A DNA stretch of 21,829 nt from an uncultured Blautia sp. (lineage in GTDB: Bacteria; Bacillota; Clostridia; Lachnospirales; Lachnospiraceae): NCBI GenBank assembly GCA_900543715.1, contig UQSX01000045.1, positions 1-21,829 on the forward strand, given 5' to 3'. How positions within the stretch are numbered: the first letter of the stretch is position 1; each line of letters starts with the position of its first letter. The notes under the pieces were generated by a model. That model was given only the letters and a program-made list of their open reading frames with translations. It was not told the DNA's origin and made no database searches. Of the stretch, positions 6,595 to 15,126 are shown one piece after another. The position numbers and the translations under genes were made by a program.

Positions 6595-7971
6595 ATGGAT
6601 TATCAACAGATTTCCCGGGCACACTATAGAAAAACAAAGGGGTATGTTATGAAGGAAAATGAAACTTTTGACAGAACAGTCAGAGAAATTCTGGCTTCGG
6701 CCCTGAACGGCTTCGTATTGTGGGTCTTGTCTGAAGCCTGCCGTAATGGAATACAGCGAGTATATTTTCTTGCCCGGGATGGCTATCTCATGTACCGATG
6801 TGCACAGATATATGTGAACAAGCTTCAGCTTCCTGTGGAATGCAGATATTTATACTGCTCCCGGCACTCTCTGCGGCTGCCTCTATATCACAGAGATATG
6901 GAGACTGGGCTGGACTATATCTGCCGGGGCGGGACGGAGGTTACTTTGGAGAAAATACTTAAGCGCTCCGGCATTACAGAGGCAGAGAGAAAAAAAACAC
7001 TGAAACTGCTGGAGCTGACTGAAGAAAAAGACCTCATCCTGCCTTATCCATATTTAAAGGAAATCAAACAGAAACTGAAAGGCTGTCCTTTTTTTCTGAA
7101 AGCGATGGAGGTAAACTCCAGGAAAAAACTTTCTCCTCTTCTGGCTTATCTGGAACAGGAAGGTCTCCTGGAAGAGATCCCCATGGCACTGGCAGACAGC
7201 GGATGGACAGGGTCCATGCAGAAAGAAATCAATCAGGCCCTTAAAATGCTGGGGAAAAATGGAGAGCTGTCAGGATATTACTGGGGACTTTATGAGCTGC
7301 CGAAAGGCGTGAAAAGGGAAAACTATCACTGCTATTATTTTTCTCCGGAAAAAAGTCTGAAGAAAAAAGTCTGTTTCAGTAACAGCCTTTTTGAGAGCAT
7401 TTTCAGCGCACCTCATGGGATGACAACGGGATATGAGAAAAAGAATGGAAGCTGGGAGCCTGTATGTGGACCGGGAAATGAGAAGAGGAGAAAATTTATG
7501 GAAAAACTGGAGCCTATCCTTTTGGAGTATGCAGGAAACCAGGCAGAAACAATAGTGGATCCAGAAAATTTATTTATAGAAAAATTTATAAGAGAGCCCA
7601 GCAGAAAACTGGAGCGGTTTATGAGCAGGCCCACTTTCCAGGAAGCAGAGATTTTTGGAAATCTTCCCTTTTCAGATGATATTTTTGACACAGAGGAACA
7701 GATGACAGCAGTAAAACTGACAGAAGAAGAGCTGAAAGCAAACCATGCCTGGAATAAGATCTGCCGGATGAGCGGCTTTGGGCCGGGATATGTGAAAGAA
7801 AGTCCCTGGTATGAGGGCAGTGCTGTACTGTATGGAAAAAGGCCGGGGTATCATATATTTATGTACCATTTATATAAGTATCTGTTGTATTTAAAGAAAG
7901 AGACGGATTATAAATATAGAGAAAAGAAAAACTGTTCCAGCCGGAAAAGAATCTCCGGATTTATCAGATAG
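6595..7971 (+). CDS. Uncharacterised protein with ARDG and DSGW motifs (COG5610-like)
   Basis: This is a soluble-looking 458-residue protein of unknown function. FLARDGYLM (58-66), YCSRHSLRLP (87-96) and ADSGWTGSMQ (200-209) resemble the conserved blocks of the non-HAD half of proteins grouped as COG5610, often found in polysaccharide loci; this match is from memory and only moderate. The HAD signature DxDxT is not seen. No signal peptide or membrane helix is evident. Two starts are possible: ATG at 6595 (GGGGAAA upstream) and ATG at 6649 (AAAGGGG at 6637-6642, spacing 6), which would drop 18 residues. The region between the ppdK terminator and 6595 is too short for a clear promoter, which slightly favours 6649. 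The last codons and the stop lie inside a long hairpin that serves as the terminator. Confidence 0.7.
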   Translation: MDYQQISRAHYRKTKGYVMKENETFDRTVREILASALNGFVLWVLSEACRNGIQRVYFLARDGYLMYRCAQIYVNKLQLPVECRYLYCSRHSLRLPLYHRDMETGLDYICRGGTEVTLEKILKRSGITEAERKKTLKLLELTEEKDLILPYPYLKEIKQKLKGCPFFLKAMEVNSRKKLSPLLAYLEQEGLLEEIPMALADSGWTGSMQKEINQALKMLGKNGELSGYYWGLYELPKGVKRENYHCYYFSPEKSLKKKVCFSNSLFESIFSAPHGMTTGYEKKNGSWEPVCGPGNEKRRKFMEKLEPILLEYAGNQAETIVDPENLFIEKFIREPSRKLERFMSRPTFQEAEIFGNLPFSDDIFDTEEQMTAVKLTEEELKANHAWNKICRMSGFGPGYVKESPWYEGSAVLYGKRPGYHIFMYHLYKYLLYLKKETDYKYREKKNCSSRKRISGFIR

Positions 7972-8012
7972 GCCCCCTGTCTGATAAATCCAGTTTCCGG
8001 GGAACAGTTTTT
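7927..8012. terminator. Long bidirectional terminator between convergent genes
   Basis: Three stacked stems form one hairpin: 7927-7938 with 8001-8012 (12 bp), CCGGAAA 7941-7947 with TTTCCGG 7994-8000, and 7957-7968 with 7980-7991 (12 bp). T-runs end it on both strands, as expected between two genes that meet tail to tail. The left arm is the 3' coding end of the upstream gene, and its TAG stop (7969-7971) lies in the apical loop. Confidence 0.85.
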
Positions 8013-8023
8013 GAAGGTTTTCA

Positions 8024-9361
8024 CTATTTTTTTGAAACGTTCTGCTTTTTCTCTTCCTTAGGAAGGATGATATTCAGAAGAATGGCCACAATCGTTGCCA
8101 GAACTACAGGTGAAGATCCGAAGATCGTGGTTACCCAGTCTGGAAAAGCGCTTAAAGAAGCAGAAGCCTGGGTAACACCCATTCCCAGAGCTACAGACAG
8201 ACCTACAATAGAGGTGTTTCTGTAGTTCATTTCCTGCTGCATAACCAGCTTGATACCCGTCATGGCAATGGAAGCAAATACAGAAATCGTAGCGCCTCCC
8301 AGTACGCACTGAGGAATCGTGGTAAGCAGGGCGGAAAATTTTGGAACCAGTCCTGCAATGATCAGGACTACAGCCGCAAGGCCCAGTACACACCGGTTGA
8401 TAACTTTTGTGGTAGTGACAATACCTACGTTCTGACTGTAGGTTGCTGTGGGCAGACCGCCAAATACAGCGCCGATAATATTTTCAATACCGTACATAAG
8501 AATACCGCCCTGGAGCTCTTTGGTAGTAGGCTCCCGGTCCATACTTCCTACAGTAGTGGCTGACAGATCGCCGATCGCCTGTATAGAGTTAATGGCAAAT
8601 AATACGCCGATGGCAACACAGGCAGAAGGCTCAAAACGGACGCCGAAATACAGCGGCTGAGGAAGCTGGAAAATCCCTGAAGAGGCAATACCGGAAAAAT
8701 CGATCATGCCGAAACATGCCGCCAGAATATAACCGGCAATAATACCGACGAGGATGGAGGCAAGCTTTAAGAAGCCCTTGGCAAAATGATTCAGTCCGGT
8801 TACAACTGCCAGAGTAAAAATGGCAACCAGCCAGTTCTGCCAGGAACCGTAGTTCTCACTGGAAGCTCCGCCGGCCATATAGTTGACGGCTGTGGGATAC
8901 AGGGAAAGACCAATAGTAAAAACTACAGTTCCGGTGATGATAGGCGGAAAAAGCACACGGATCTTTTTGACGGTAAGGCCTACGATGATTGCAATGATAC
9001 CGCCCATGATCTGTGCGCCCAAGATAGTGCCTACATCATATTGACCGGCAATAGCCTGCATACTGGGCACGTAGGCGAAACTGATTCCCATGATTACCGG
9101 AAGCTTCGCTCCCAGCTGGAAATTTTTGCCTTTGATAATGGGAAAAAGCTGGAGAAGGGTGCTGATGGCAGAGACAAACAGAGCCGCCTGGATCAGAACT
9201 ACCCGGTCTTTAGCGTTCAGACCTGCTACTCCAGAGACAATAATGGCTGGAGTTACACAGCCCACGATCATGGCTACTACATGCTGAAGAGCCAGGGGAA
9301 GGGCCTGGCTCAATTCCGGCACTCCATCCATTTCAAAAATAGAAGCTTTGGCTTTTGACAT
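8024..9361 (-). CDS. NCS2 family nucleobase permease (xanthine/uracil type)
   Basis: This 445-residue integral membrane symporter has many hydrophobic helices. It is of the nucleobase:cation symporter-2 (NAT) family, which imports xanthine, uracil or related bases. Family signatures are PLALQHVVAM (Gln26-His27 in helix 1), the helix 8 stretch NSIQAIGDLSATT (258-270), the helix 9 carboxylate Glu293, and SQNVGIVTTTKV (309-320), which carries the Gln-Asn pair of the NAT signature. The helix 8 position that is Glu in E. coli XanQ (Glu272) and UraA (Glu241) is Gln261 here, while the following Asp (Asp265) is kept. The start is fixed by AGGAGG on the minus strand (complement of 9371-9376). In the 243 bases between it and the divergent next gene no purine riboswitch core was recognised, and its own promoter is unclear. 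The exact substrate cannot be read from the sequence. Confidence 0.92.
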   Translation of the reverse strand: MSKAKASIFEMDGVPELSQALPLALQHVVAMIVGCVTPAIIVSGVAGLNAKDRVVLIQAALFVSAISTLLQLFPIIKGKNFQLGAKLPVIMGISFAYVPSMQAIAGQYDVGTILGAQIMGGIIAIIVGLTVKKIRVLFPPIITGTVVFTIGLSLYPTAVNYMAGGASSENYGSWQNWLVAIFTLAVVTGLNHFAKGFLKLASILVGIIAGYILAACFGMIDFSGIASSGIFQLPQPLYFGVRFEPSACVAIGVLFAINSIQAIGDLSATTVGSMDREPTTKELQGGILMYGIENIIGAVFGGLPTATYSQNVGIVTTTKVINRCVLGLAAVVLIIAGLVPKFSALLTTIPQCVLGGATISVFASIAMTGIKLVMQQEMNYRNTSIVGLSVALGMGVTQASASLSAFPDWVTTIFGSSPVVLATIVAILLNIILPKEEKKQNVSKK

Positions 9362-9531
9362 AAGTAAAATCCTCCTGGGTAATATATGATTTTAATACCT
9401 TTTTTACTTTACACAATGTTGCATAGAGTTGTAAAGAGAAAGATATCAAAAAAGAGAGATTCTTGCCGGAATTTTGGAGATTTGTGAAATTTGTTTAAAT
9501 GCCGGGAAGATCTGGGAAATAGAGTTTTTCC

Positions 9532-9560
9532 TTTACAGTTTCCGGTGTTTTCGCTATGAT
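9532..9560 (+). promoter_or_regulatory. Promoter of the DUF362 gene
   Basis: TTTACA (9532-9537) and TATGAT (9555-9560) each match consensus at five of six positions and are 17 bases apart. The gene starts 44 bases after the -10. This promoter diverges from the permease gene on the other strand. Confidence 0.75.
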
Positions 9561-9604
9561 TATAACAGATATTTCAACTTTAGAGCTGAGAAAGGCGGTA
9601 AATT

Positions 9605-10711
9605 ATGGAAAATACAGAAATCCTGGCCATTTACGGAACAGAATATAAGGAAATGACAAAGAAACTTTTAGAGGAGGCAGATCTGGCTTCGCGGATACCG
9701 GATAAAGAATGCCATATCGGTATTAAACCTAACCTGGTTTCCCCTTCAGAGCCTTCCTGGGGAGCGACCACTCATCCGGAAATCGTAGGGGGGATCATTG
9801 AATATCTCCAGGAACGTGGATTTATGGATCTTGTAATGCTGGAAGGCTCCTGGGTAGGAGATAAGACAGAGGACACTGCAAGGCTTTGCGGCTATTATGA
9901 TCTTTCAGAAAAATACGGCGTAGAATTTCTGGACATGCAGAAAGACAATTATGAAACTTATGACTGCGAAGGAATGGAACTGAAGATCTGCGATGAGGCG
10001 AAAAAACTGGATTTTCTGATCAATGTGCCAGTGATGAAAGGCCACTGCCAGACAAAGATCACCTGTGCTCTGAAAAATATGAAAGGACTGATCCCCAATT
10101 CTGAGAAACGCCGGTTCCATTCCATGGGGCTGCACAAGCCTATTGCCCATCTGGCAACAGGAATCCATCAGGACTTTATTGTAGTAGATAATATCTGCGG
10201 AGACTGGGACTTTGAAGACGGAGGGAATCCAGTGGTGATGAACCGTATCATGGCTGCCGCAGATCCGGTATTGTGCGACGCTTATGCAGCTCATCTCATG
10301 GGATATGAGCTGGAAGAGATCCCCTATATCCAGATGGCCGCAGACCTGGGCGCCGGCCTTGAAGATTGGAAACTGGCAGAGTTCCGGGAACTGAATCTTC
10401 CCAGGGAAAAAGCCATACTGCCGAAAGAGAGAAAAATCGTGGAGCTTCAGGATGCCGTAGAGGAAGTAGAGTCCTGCAGCGCCTGCTACGGGTACCTGAT
10501 ACCGGCTCTTCAGAGACTGAAAGAAGAAGGACTGCTGAAGGACTTGAAGGTGAAAATCTGTATCGGTCAGGGCTTCAGAGGGAAGAGCGGAGAACTGGGG
10601 ATCGGACAGTGTACCAGAAAGTTCCATCACTTTCTGAAAGGGTGTCCGCCTACAGAAGAGGAGATATATGAGTTTTTGAAGGGGTATCTCCTGCAAGGAG
10701 GCAAAATATAA
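9605..10711 (+). CDS. DUF362 domain-containing protein
   Basis: This 368-residue protein belongs to the DUF362 family, whose biochemical role is not established. Family features are GIKPNLVSPSEPSWGATTHP (39-58), the PVMKGHCQTKITCALKNMKG region (142-161), and the following IVVDNI...VVMNRIMAAADPVLCDA block. The C-terminal third carries CSAC (291-294), then IGQGFRGKSGELGIGQCT (Cys336) and KGCPP (Cys347). Four cysteines in this pattern could hold an iron-sulfur cluster, although the standard ferredoxin CxxCxxCxxxCP pattern is absent. No signal peptide or membrane segment is seen. A ribosome site AAAGGCGG precedes the ATG. The gene appears to be transcribed alone from its own promoter. No clear terminator was found before the polysaccharide operon promoter 120 bases on. 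Confidence 0.85.
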   Translation: MENTEILAIYGTEYKEMTKKLLEEADLASRIPDKECHIGIKPNLVSPSEPSWGATTHPEIVGGIIEYLQERGFMDLVMLEGSWVGDKTEDTARLCGYYDLSEKYGVEFLDMQKDNYETYDCEGMELKICDEAKKLDFLINVPVMKGHCQTKITCALKNMKGLIPNSEKRRFHSMGLHKPIAHLATGIHQDFIVVDNICGDWDFEDGGNPVVMNRIMAAADPVLCDAYAAHLMGYELEEIPYIQMAADLGAGLEDWKLAEFRELNLPREKAILPKERKIVELQDAVEEVESCSACYGYLIPALQRLKEEGLLKDLKVKICIGQGFRGKSGELGIGQCTRKFHHFLKGCPPTEEEIYEFLKGYLLQGGKI

Positions 10712-10830
10712 AATACATTGATTTTTTCGCTTTGGTGATAGGATTTTTGGCGTTTGAAAATATGAGAAAATTACAGTATTCTTAACGCATTTGAAGGCAG
10801 AGTATATGTCAATTTTAGTAGAAAAAGGGA

Positions 10831-10859
10831 TTGTTTTTTACATATATTAAATATATAAT
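10831..10859 (+). promoter_or_regulatory. Promoter of the polysaccharide operon
   Basis: A perfect TATAAT (10854-10859) lies 17 bases after TTGTTT (10831-10836). The predicted transcript starts near 10866, giving a leader of about 30 bases to the glf ATG. It is the only convincing promoter seen before the long run of + strand glycan genes. Confidence 0.65.
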
Positions 10860-10884
10860 AGATAGGATAGTATACGGAAAAGAC

Positions 10885-10890
10885 GAGGGA
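10885..10890 (+). promoter_or_regulatory. Ribosome binding site that decides the glf start
   Basis: GAGGGA lies six bases before the ATG at 10897. The frame is open further back to a TTG at 10831, but that codon coincides with the -35 box and would add 22 residues not found in this family. Confidence 0.7.
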
Positions 10891-10896
10891 AAGATT

Positions 10897-11997
10897 ATGC
10901 TTTATGACTATTTAATAGTGGGCGGAGGATTATTTGGCTCAGTTTTTGCTTATGAAGCGAAAAAAAGAGGGAAAAAATGTCTTGTAATAGATAAAAGAGA
11001 ACATATTGCAGGAAATATTTTTACAGAAGAAATAGAAGGGATTCAGGTTCATAAGTATGGAGCGCATATTTTTCACACTTCTAATAAACAAGTCTGGGAG
11101 TATATGAACCAATTTGCAGAATTTAATCATTATGTCAATTCACCTATTGCAGTATATAAAGATGAAGTATATAACCTGCCTTTTAATATGAACACATTCA
11201 GCAAAATGTGGGGAATAAAAAGGCCGGAAGAGGCCCAGCACATCATAAATGAGCAGATCAGCGCTCTGGGAATAGAGGAACCTTCAAATTTAGAAGAACA
11301 AGCCCTTGTGTTAGTGGGGAAGGATATATACGAAAAGTTAGTGAAAGGATATACAGAAAAGCAATGGGGACGTCCCTGCAAGGAGCTGCCTGCCTTCATC
11401 ATAAAAAGGCTGCCTATTCGGTTTATTTATGACAATAATTATTTTAATGACAGATACCAGGGAATACCGATAGGTGGCTATACTCAGATCGTGAAAAAAA
11501 TGTTGGAAGGCGTAGAGGTAAAACTTGGTACAGACTATTTTGAATTTATAAAAGAGAATAAAGATATTGCCGAGAAAACAGTTTTTACTGGTATGATAGA
11601 TGAATATTTTCAGTATGCGCTGGGCGTTTTAGAGTATCGGACGGTACGGTTTGAGACAGAGATTTTGGATACGAAAAATTATCAGGGCAATGCAGTGGTA
11701 AATTATACCGATGGCGAAGTACCCTATACACGGATTATAGAACACAAACACTTTGAGTTTGGACAGCAGGAGAAGACCGTGATTTCCAAAGAATATTCAT
11801 TGGAATGGAAACAGGGAATGGAACCTTATTATCCAGTTAATAATGAGAAAAACAATTTTTTATATGAAGAATATAAAAAGCTGGCTTCAAAAGAATCCAG
11901 AGTGATTTTTGGGGGAAGACTGGGAAGCTACCGATATTATGATATGGATAAAGTAGTGGAACAGGCATTGAAGCTTGCTGAAGCGGAATTATCATAA
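10897..11997 (+). CDS. glf: UDP-galactopyranose mutase
   Basis: This 366-residue FAD enzyme, of the usual family length, converts UDP-galactopyranose to UDP-galactofuranose, the donor of Galf in surface glycans. The dinucleotide fold begins at once with YLIVGGGLFGS (5-15), followed by the FAD ribose Asp in VIDKREHIAGN (30-40). Family blocks are KYGAHIFHTSN (53-63), GYTEKQWGRPCKELP (151-165), RLPIRFIYDNNYFNDRYQG (171-189), EYRTVRFETE (247-256), TRIIEHKHFEF (278-288) and FGGRLGSYRYYDMDKV (338-353). Arginines in these last blocks bind the diphosphate in characterised enzymes. The start at 10897 puts the Rossmann glycine loop at the expected distance from the N-terminus. It is the first gene of the operon, 24 bases before the dehydratase gene. 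No Galf transferase could be named among the glycosyltransferases downstream. Confidence 0.96.
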   Translation: MLYDYLIVGGGLFGSVFAYEAKKRGKKCLVIDKREHIAGNIFTEEIEGIQVHKYGAHIFHTSNKQVWEYMNQFAEFNHYVNSPIAVYKDEVYNLPFNMNTFSKMWGIKRPEEAQHIINEQISALGIEEPSNLEEQALVLVGKDIYEKLVKGYTEKQWGRPCKELPAFIIKRLPIRFIYDNNYFNDRYQGIPIGGYTQIVKKMLEGVEVKLGTDYFEFIKENKDIAEKTVFTGMIDEYFQYALGVLEYRTVRFETEILDTKNYQGNAVVNYTDGEVPYTRIIEHKHFEFGQQEKTVISKEYSLEWKQGMEPYYPVNNEKNNFLYEEYKKLASKESRVIFGGRLGSYRYYDMDKVVEQALKLAEAELS

Positions 11998-12021
11998 AAT
12001 AACGATTGGGAAGAAGGAAGT

Positions 12022-13893
12022 ATGAAAGAACAGAAGAAGTTGTTGGATTTACAATGGGTCAGAAGAGCTTTATGTCTGGCAATATGTGACTCAATAATTG
12101 TTATAGGCTCTTCAATATTTGCTTTAATGGTGAGATTCGATTTTATATATGCAGAAATTCCTCCGGTCTATTTGGAGAATATGTATACATATATGCCAAT
12201 TCACGTGATCGTGACATTGCTCATCTTTTATTTTTCCAGAATGTACCATAGTTTATGGAAATTTGTAGGGGTTCATGAGATCGGTTACTTATTGATCGGA
12301 AATGGACTTTCCTTTGTGGCGCAGATCATTGGAATGAGTCTTCTTCATTTTTCTATGCCCACTGGATTCCATTTTATTCAGATTATTTTGCAGGCACTTT
12401 TAGTATCCTCTTTGAGATTTTCATATCGTTTTCTTCGTTACTTAAAAGGCGTGAAGGAACAGAAACTTTCTGCTTTTAATGAATGGAAAAATGTTATGGT
12501 CATCGGTGCGGGTGAGGCAGGAAAAACCATTATTGAGGAGATTGTAGACAGCAAATTGTTAACTATGAAGGTTTGCTGTGTAATAGATGATGATCAGAAT
12601 AAACTTGGACGTTACATAAATGGAATTCCTATTGTAGGAAACCGGAACGCTATCCAGCAGAATGTAGAGAAATATAAAATAGATACGATTATTTTGGCTA
12701 TGCCTTCTGTGCCTTTGCAGGAAAGAAAAAATATTCTGGAAATATGCAAAATGACACGCTGCGAATTAAAAACTCTGCCGGGAATGTATCAGATCCTGGA
12801 CGGAGAGGTAAAAGTAAGCCAACTTCGTGATGTGGAAATTGCAGATTTATTAGGCAGGGAACCTATACAGGTAAATCTGGAAGAGATTATGGGATATGTA
12901 ACAAATCAGGTGGTGATGGTGACCGGAGGAGGAGGCTCTATAGGAAGCGAGCTCTGCCGCCAAATAGCAGGATATAAACCTAAACAACTGATTATTTTTG
13001 ATATATATGAAAATAATGCATATGAAATCCAGCAAGAATTAATTCGTCATTATCCGGATTTGAATTTGGAGGTGCTTATCGGGTCAGTTCGGAATACTCA
13101 TCGCGTAAATACAGTATTTGAAAAATATCGTCCGGATATTGTATATCATGCTGCTGCTCATAAGCACGTACCTTTGATGGAAGTCAGCCCAAATGAGGCT
13201 ATTAAAAATAATGTGTTTGGTACATATAAGACAGCAAAAGCAGCCAGTGACTATGGAGTGAAGCGTTTTGTCCTTATTTCTACTGATAAGGCAGTTAATC
13301 CGACCAATATTATGGGAGCTTCAAAGCGGTTATGTGAAATGATTGTTCAGAGCCTCAATCGTATTTCTGATACTGAATTTGTAGCGGTGCGTTTTGGAAA
13401 TGTTTTGGGAAGCAACGGAAGCGTTATTCCTTTGTTTAAAAAACAGATTGCAGAAGGCGGTCCGGTTACAGTGACAGATAAGAATATTATTCGCTATTTT
13501 ATGACAATACCTGAAGCAGTTTCTTTGGTACTTCAGGCGGGAGCCTATGCAAAGGGAGGAGAAATTTTTGTCTTAGAGATGGGAGAACCTGTAAAAATTG
13601 ATGATATGGCCAGAAACCTTATCCGCTTGTCCGGCTATACACCAGATGTAGATATTAAGATTGAGTATACAGGACTTCGACCGGGAGAAAAACTTTATGA
13701 AGAGTTGTTAATGGCGGAAGAAGGATTGAAGGAAACAGCAAATAAACTGATCCACATTGGTAAACCCATTGAGGTGGATGAAGAAAAATTTTTTGCCCAA
13801 TTAGAAGAATTGAAGGAAGCCTGCTATATGGATGATGAAAAAATTAAAGAAAAGGTACAAGCGATTGTTCCTACATACCATATGCATCAATAA
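12022..13893 (+). CDS. Membrane-anchored NDP-sugar 4,6-dehydratase (CapD/PglF/FlaA1 family)
   Basis: This 623-residue protein of the polysaccharide biosynthesis CapD family probably converts UDP-GlcNAc to a 4-keto-6-deoxy sugar at the inner face of the membrane. The N-terminal part has about four membrane helices (within residues 15-135). A first Rossmann-like domain begins at VMVIGAGEAGKTI (158-170). The catalytic short-chain dehydrogenase domain begins at VTGGGGSIGSEL (300-311) and holds HAAAHKHVPLME (376-387) and STDKAVNPTNIMGASK (420-435). The usual Tyr-x3-Lys is Met431-x3-Lys435, as in the long dehydratases of the PglF type. The C-terminal block GLRPGEKLYEELL is typical. The length and three-part structure match PglF rather than short soluble FlaA1/PseB. 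AAGAAGGA lies before the ATG. It is followed directly by an aminotransferase and a PglC-like transferase, which supports an amino-sugar pathway. Confidence 0.93.
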   Translation: MKEQKKLLDLQWVRRALCLAICDSIIVIGSSIFALMVRFDFIYAEIPPVYLENMYTYMPIHVIVTLLIFYFSRMYHSLWKFVGVHEIGYLLIGNGLSFVAQIIGMSLLHFSMPTGFHFIQIILQALLVSSLRFSYRFLRYLKGVKEQKLSAFNEWKNVMVIGAGEAGKTIIEEIVDSKLLTMKVCCVIDDDQNKLGRYINGIPIVGNRNAIQQNVEKYKIDTIILAMPSVPLQERKNILEICKMTRCELKTLPGMYQILDGEVKVSQLRDVEIADLLGREPIQVNLEEIMGYVTNQVVMVTGGGGSIGSELCRQIAGYKPKQLIIFDIYENNAYEIQQELIRHYPDLNLEVLIGSVRNTHRVNTVFEKYRPDIVYHAAAHKHVPLMEVSPNEAIKNNVFGTYKTAKAASDYGVKRFVLISTDKAVNPTNIMGASKRLCEMIVQSLNRISDTEFVAVRFGNVLGSNGSVIPLFKKQIAEGGPVTVTDKNIIRYFMTIPEAVSLVLQAGAYAKGGEIFVLEMGEPVKIDDMARNLIRLSGYTPDVDIKIEYTGLRPGEKLYEELLMAEEGLKETANKLIHIGKPIEVDEEKFFAQLEELKEACYMDDEKIKEKVQAIVPTYHMHQ

Positions 13894-13914
13894 AAAATAA
13901 GAGGGGATTTAATT

Positions 13915-15117
13915 ATGAAGAAGTTAGAGATTCCGTTTTCACCGCCTGATATTACAGAAGAAGAAATTAAAGAGGTTGTAGATACCTTAAAAAGTGGGTG
14001 GATCACCACAGGACCTAAAACAAAGCTGTTTGAAAAACAGATCGCTGAGTTTTGCCATACCAGTAAGGCAGTATGTCTAAATTCTGCTACAGCATGTATG
14101 GAAATGGCATTGCGAGTTTTGGGAATTGGACCAGGGGATGAAGTAATTACGACAGCATATACATATACAGCCACAGCTAGTGTGGTATGCCATGTGGGAG
14201 CAAAGCTGGTGTTAGTAGATACCGGGAAAAATTCCTATGAGATGGATTTTGAAAAAGTAGAGCAAGCTGTTACAGAGAAAACAAAAGCGATCATTTCTGT
14301 GGATCTGGCAGGAGTTATAGGCAATTATAAAAAACTTTTTGAGATTGCGGATAGAAAGAAAACTATATTTCAGCCGGCAAATAAAATCCAAAGACAGTTG
14401 GGAAGAATCGCAATCTTGGCGGATGGTGCTCATGCCTTTGGCGCTCAGCAAAAGGGGAAGCGCTGCGGGGAAATTGCAGATTTTACAAGCTTTTCTTTTC
14501 ATGCAGTGAAAAATCTGACTACAGCGGAAGGGGGAGCTTTGGTTTGGAGAGATATCCAGGGAATCGATAATGAGGAACTGTATAAACAGTTTATGCTTTT
14601 GTCTCTTCACGGACAGTCTAAAGATGCTTTGGCAAAGACACAGCTGGGAGCTTGGGAATACGATATTGCGGCGCCATATTTTAAGTGTAATATGACAGAT
14701 ATTATGGCTTCTCTGGGAATTGCCCAGCTTAGGCGTTATCCGAAACTTCTGATGCGGAGAAGGAAAATTATAGAGAAATATAATGAAGGATTAAAGTCGG
14801 AAGAGGTAACTGTTCTCCAACATTACGGAGAAGATTATAGCTCCAGCGGGCATTTATACCTGGTACGTCTTATAGGCAAGACGAGAGAAGAATGTAATGA
14901 GATTATTACAAAAATGGCAGAAAGAGGTGTAGCAGCAAATGTACACTATAAACCCCTGCCAATGTTAACTGCGTATAAAAATCTCGGATTTTCGATAGAA
15001 GACTATCCTAACGCCTATGAATTATTTAGCAATGAGATTACGCTTCCGCTTCATACAAAACTTACTGATGAAGAGGTAGACTATGTGATACAAGTATTTA
15101 AAGAATGCATGGGATAG
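13915..15117 (+). CDS. DegT/DnrJ/EryC1 family PLP aminotransferase (nucleotide-sugar)
   Basis: This 400-residue PLP enzyme of the sugar aminotransferase family is expected to add an amino group to the 4-keto sugar made by the preceding dehydratase, using glutamate. Signature parts are SGWITTGP (27-34), the cofactor phosphate region LNSATACMEMAL (56-67), DEVITTAYTYTATA (75-88), LADGAHAFGA (168-177) with the cofactor-pairing Asp170, and SFSFHAVKNLTTAEGGAL (192-209) with Lys199 as the likely Schiff-base lysine. A segment of about 20 residues rich in basic residues lies between the central DLAGVIGN block and ADGAHAFGA. The gene lies 21 bases after the dehydratase and 9 before the sugar transferase. 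Comparable enzymes are PglE and WcfR. The product is likely a UDP-4-amino-4,6-dideoxy-HexNAc; the stereochemistry at C4 cannot be read. Confidence 0.93.
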   Translation: MKKLEIPFSPPDITEEEIKEVVDTLKSGWITTGPKTKLFEKQIAEFCHTSKAVCLNSATACMEMALRVLGIGPGDEVITTAYTYTATASVVCHVGAKLVLVDTGKNSYEMDFEKVEQAVTEKTKAIISVDLAGVIGNYKKLFEIADRKKTIFQPANKIQRQLGRIAILADGAHAFGAQQKGKRCGEIADFTSFSFHAVKNLTTAEGGALVWRDIQGIDNEELYKQFMLLSLHGQSKDALAKTQLGAWEYDIAAPYFKCNMTDIMASLGIAQLRRYPKLLMRRRKIIEKYNEGLKSEEVTVLQHYGEDYSSSGHLYLVRLIGKTREECNEIITKMAERGVAANVHYKPLPMLTAYKNLGFSIEDYPNAYELFSNEITLPLHTKLTDEEVDYVIQVFKECMG

Positions 15118-15126
15118 GATAGAAAC

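Noticed and set aside
8786..9358. 190-codon + strand frame opposite the permease gene
   Set aside because: The minus-strand NCS2 permease has clear family motifs, start and ribosome site; the + frame has no recognisable content.
9362..9604. Purine (guanine/xanthine) riboswitch before the permease gene
   Set aside because: Such permeases often have one, but no conserved riboswitch core was recognised on the minus strand in this interval.
9905..10696. 263-codon minus-strand frame opposite the DUF362 gene
   Set aside because: The + strand protein shows family motifs with a good promoter and ribosome site; the antisense frame has neither.
10831..10896. TTG-started N-terminal extension of glf
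   Set aside because: The TTG coincides with the -35 box of a good promoter, the 22 added residues are not part of the family, and GAGGGA fits the ATG at 10897.
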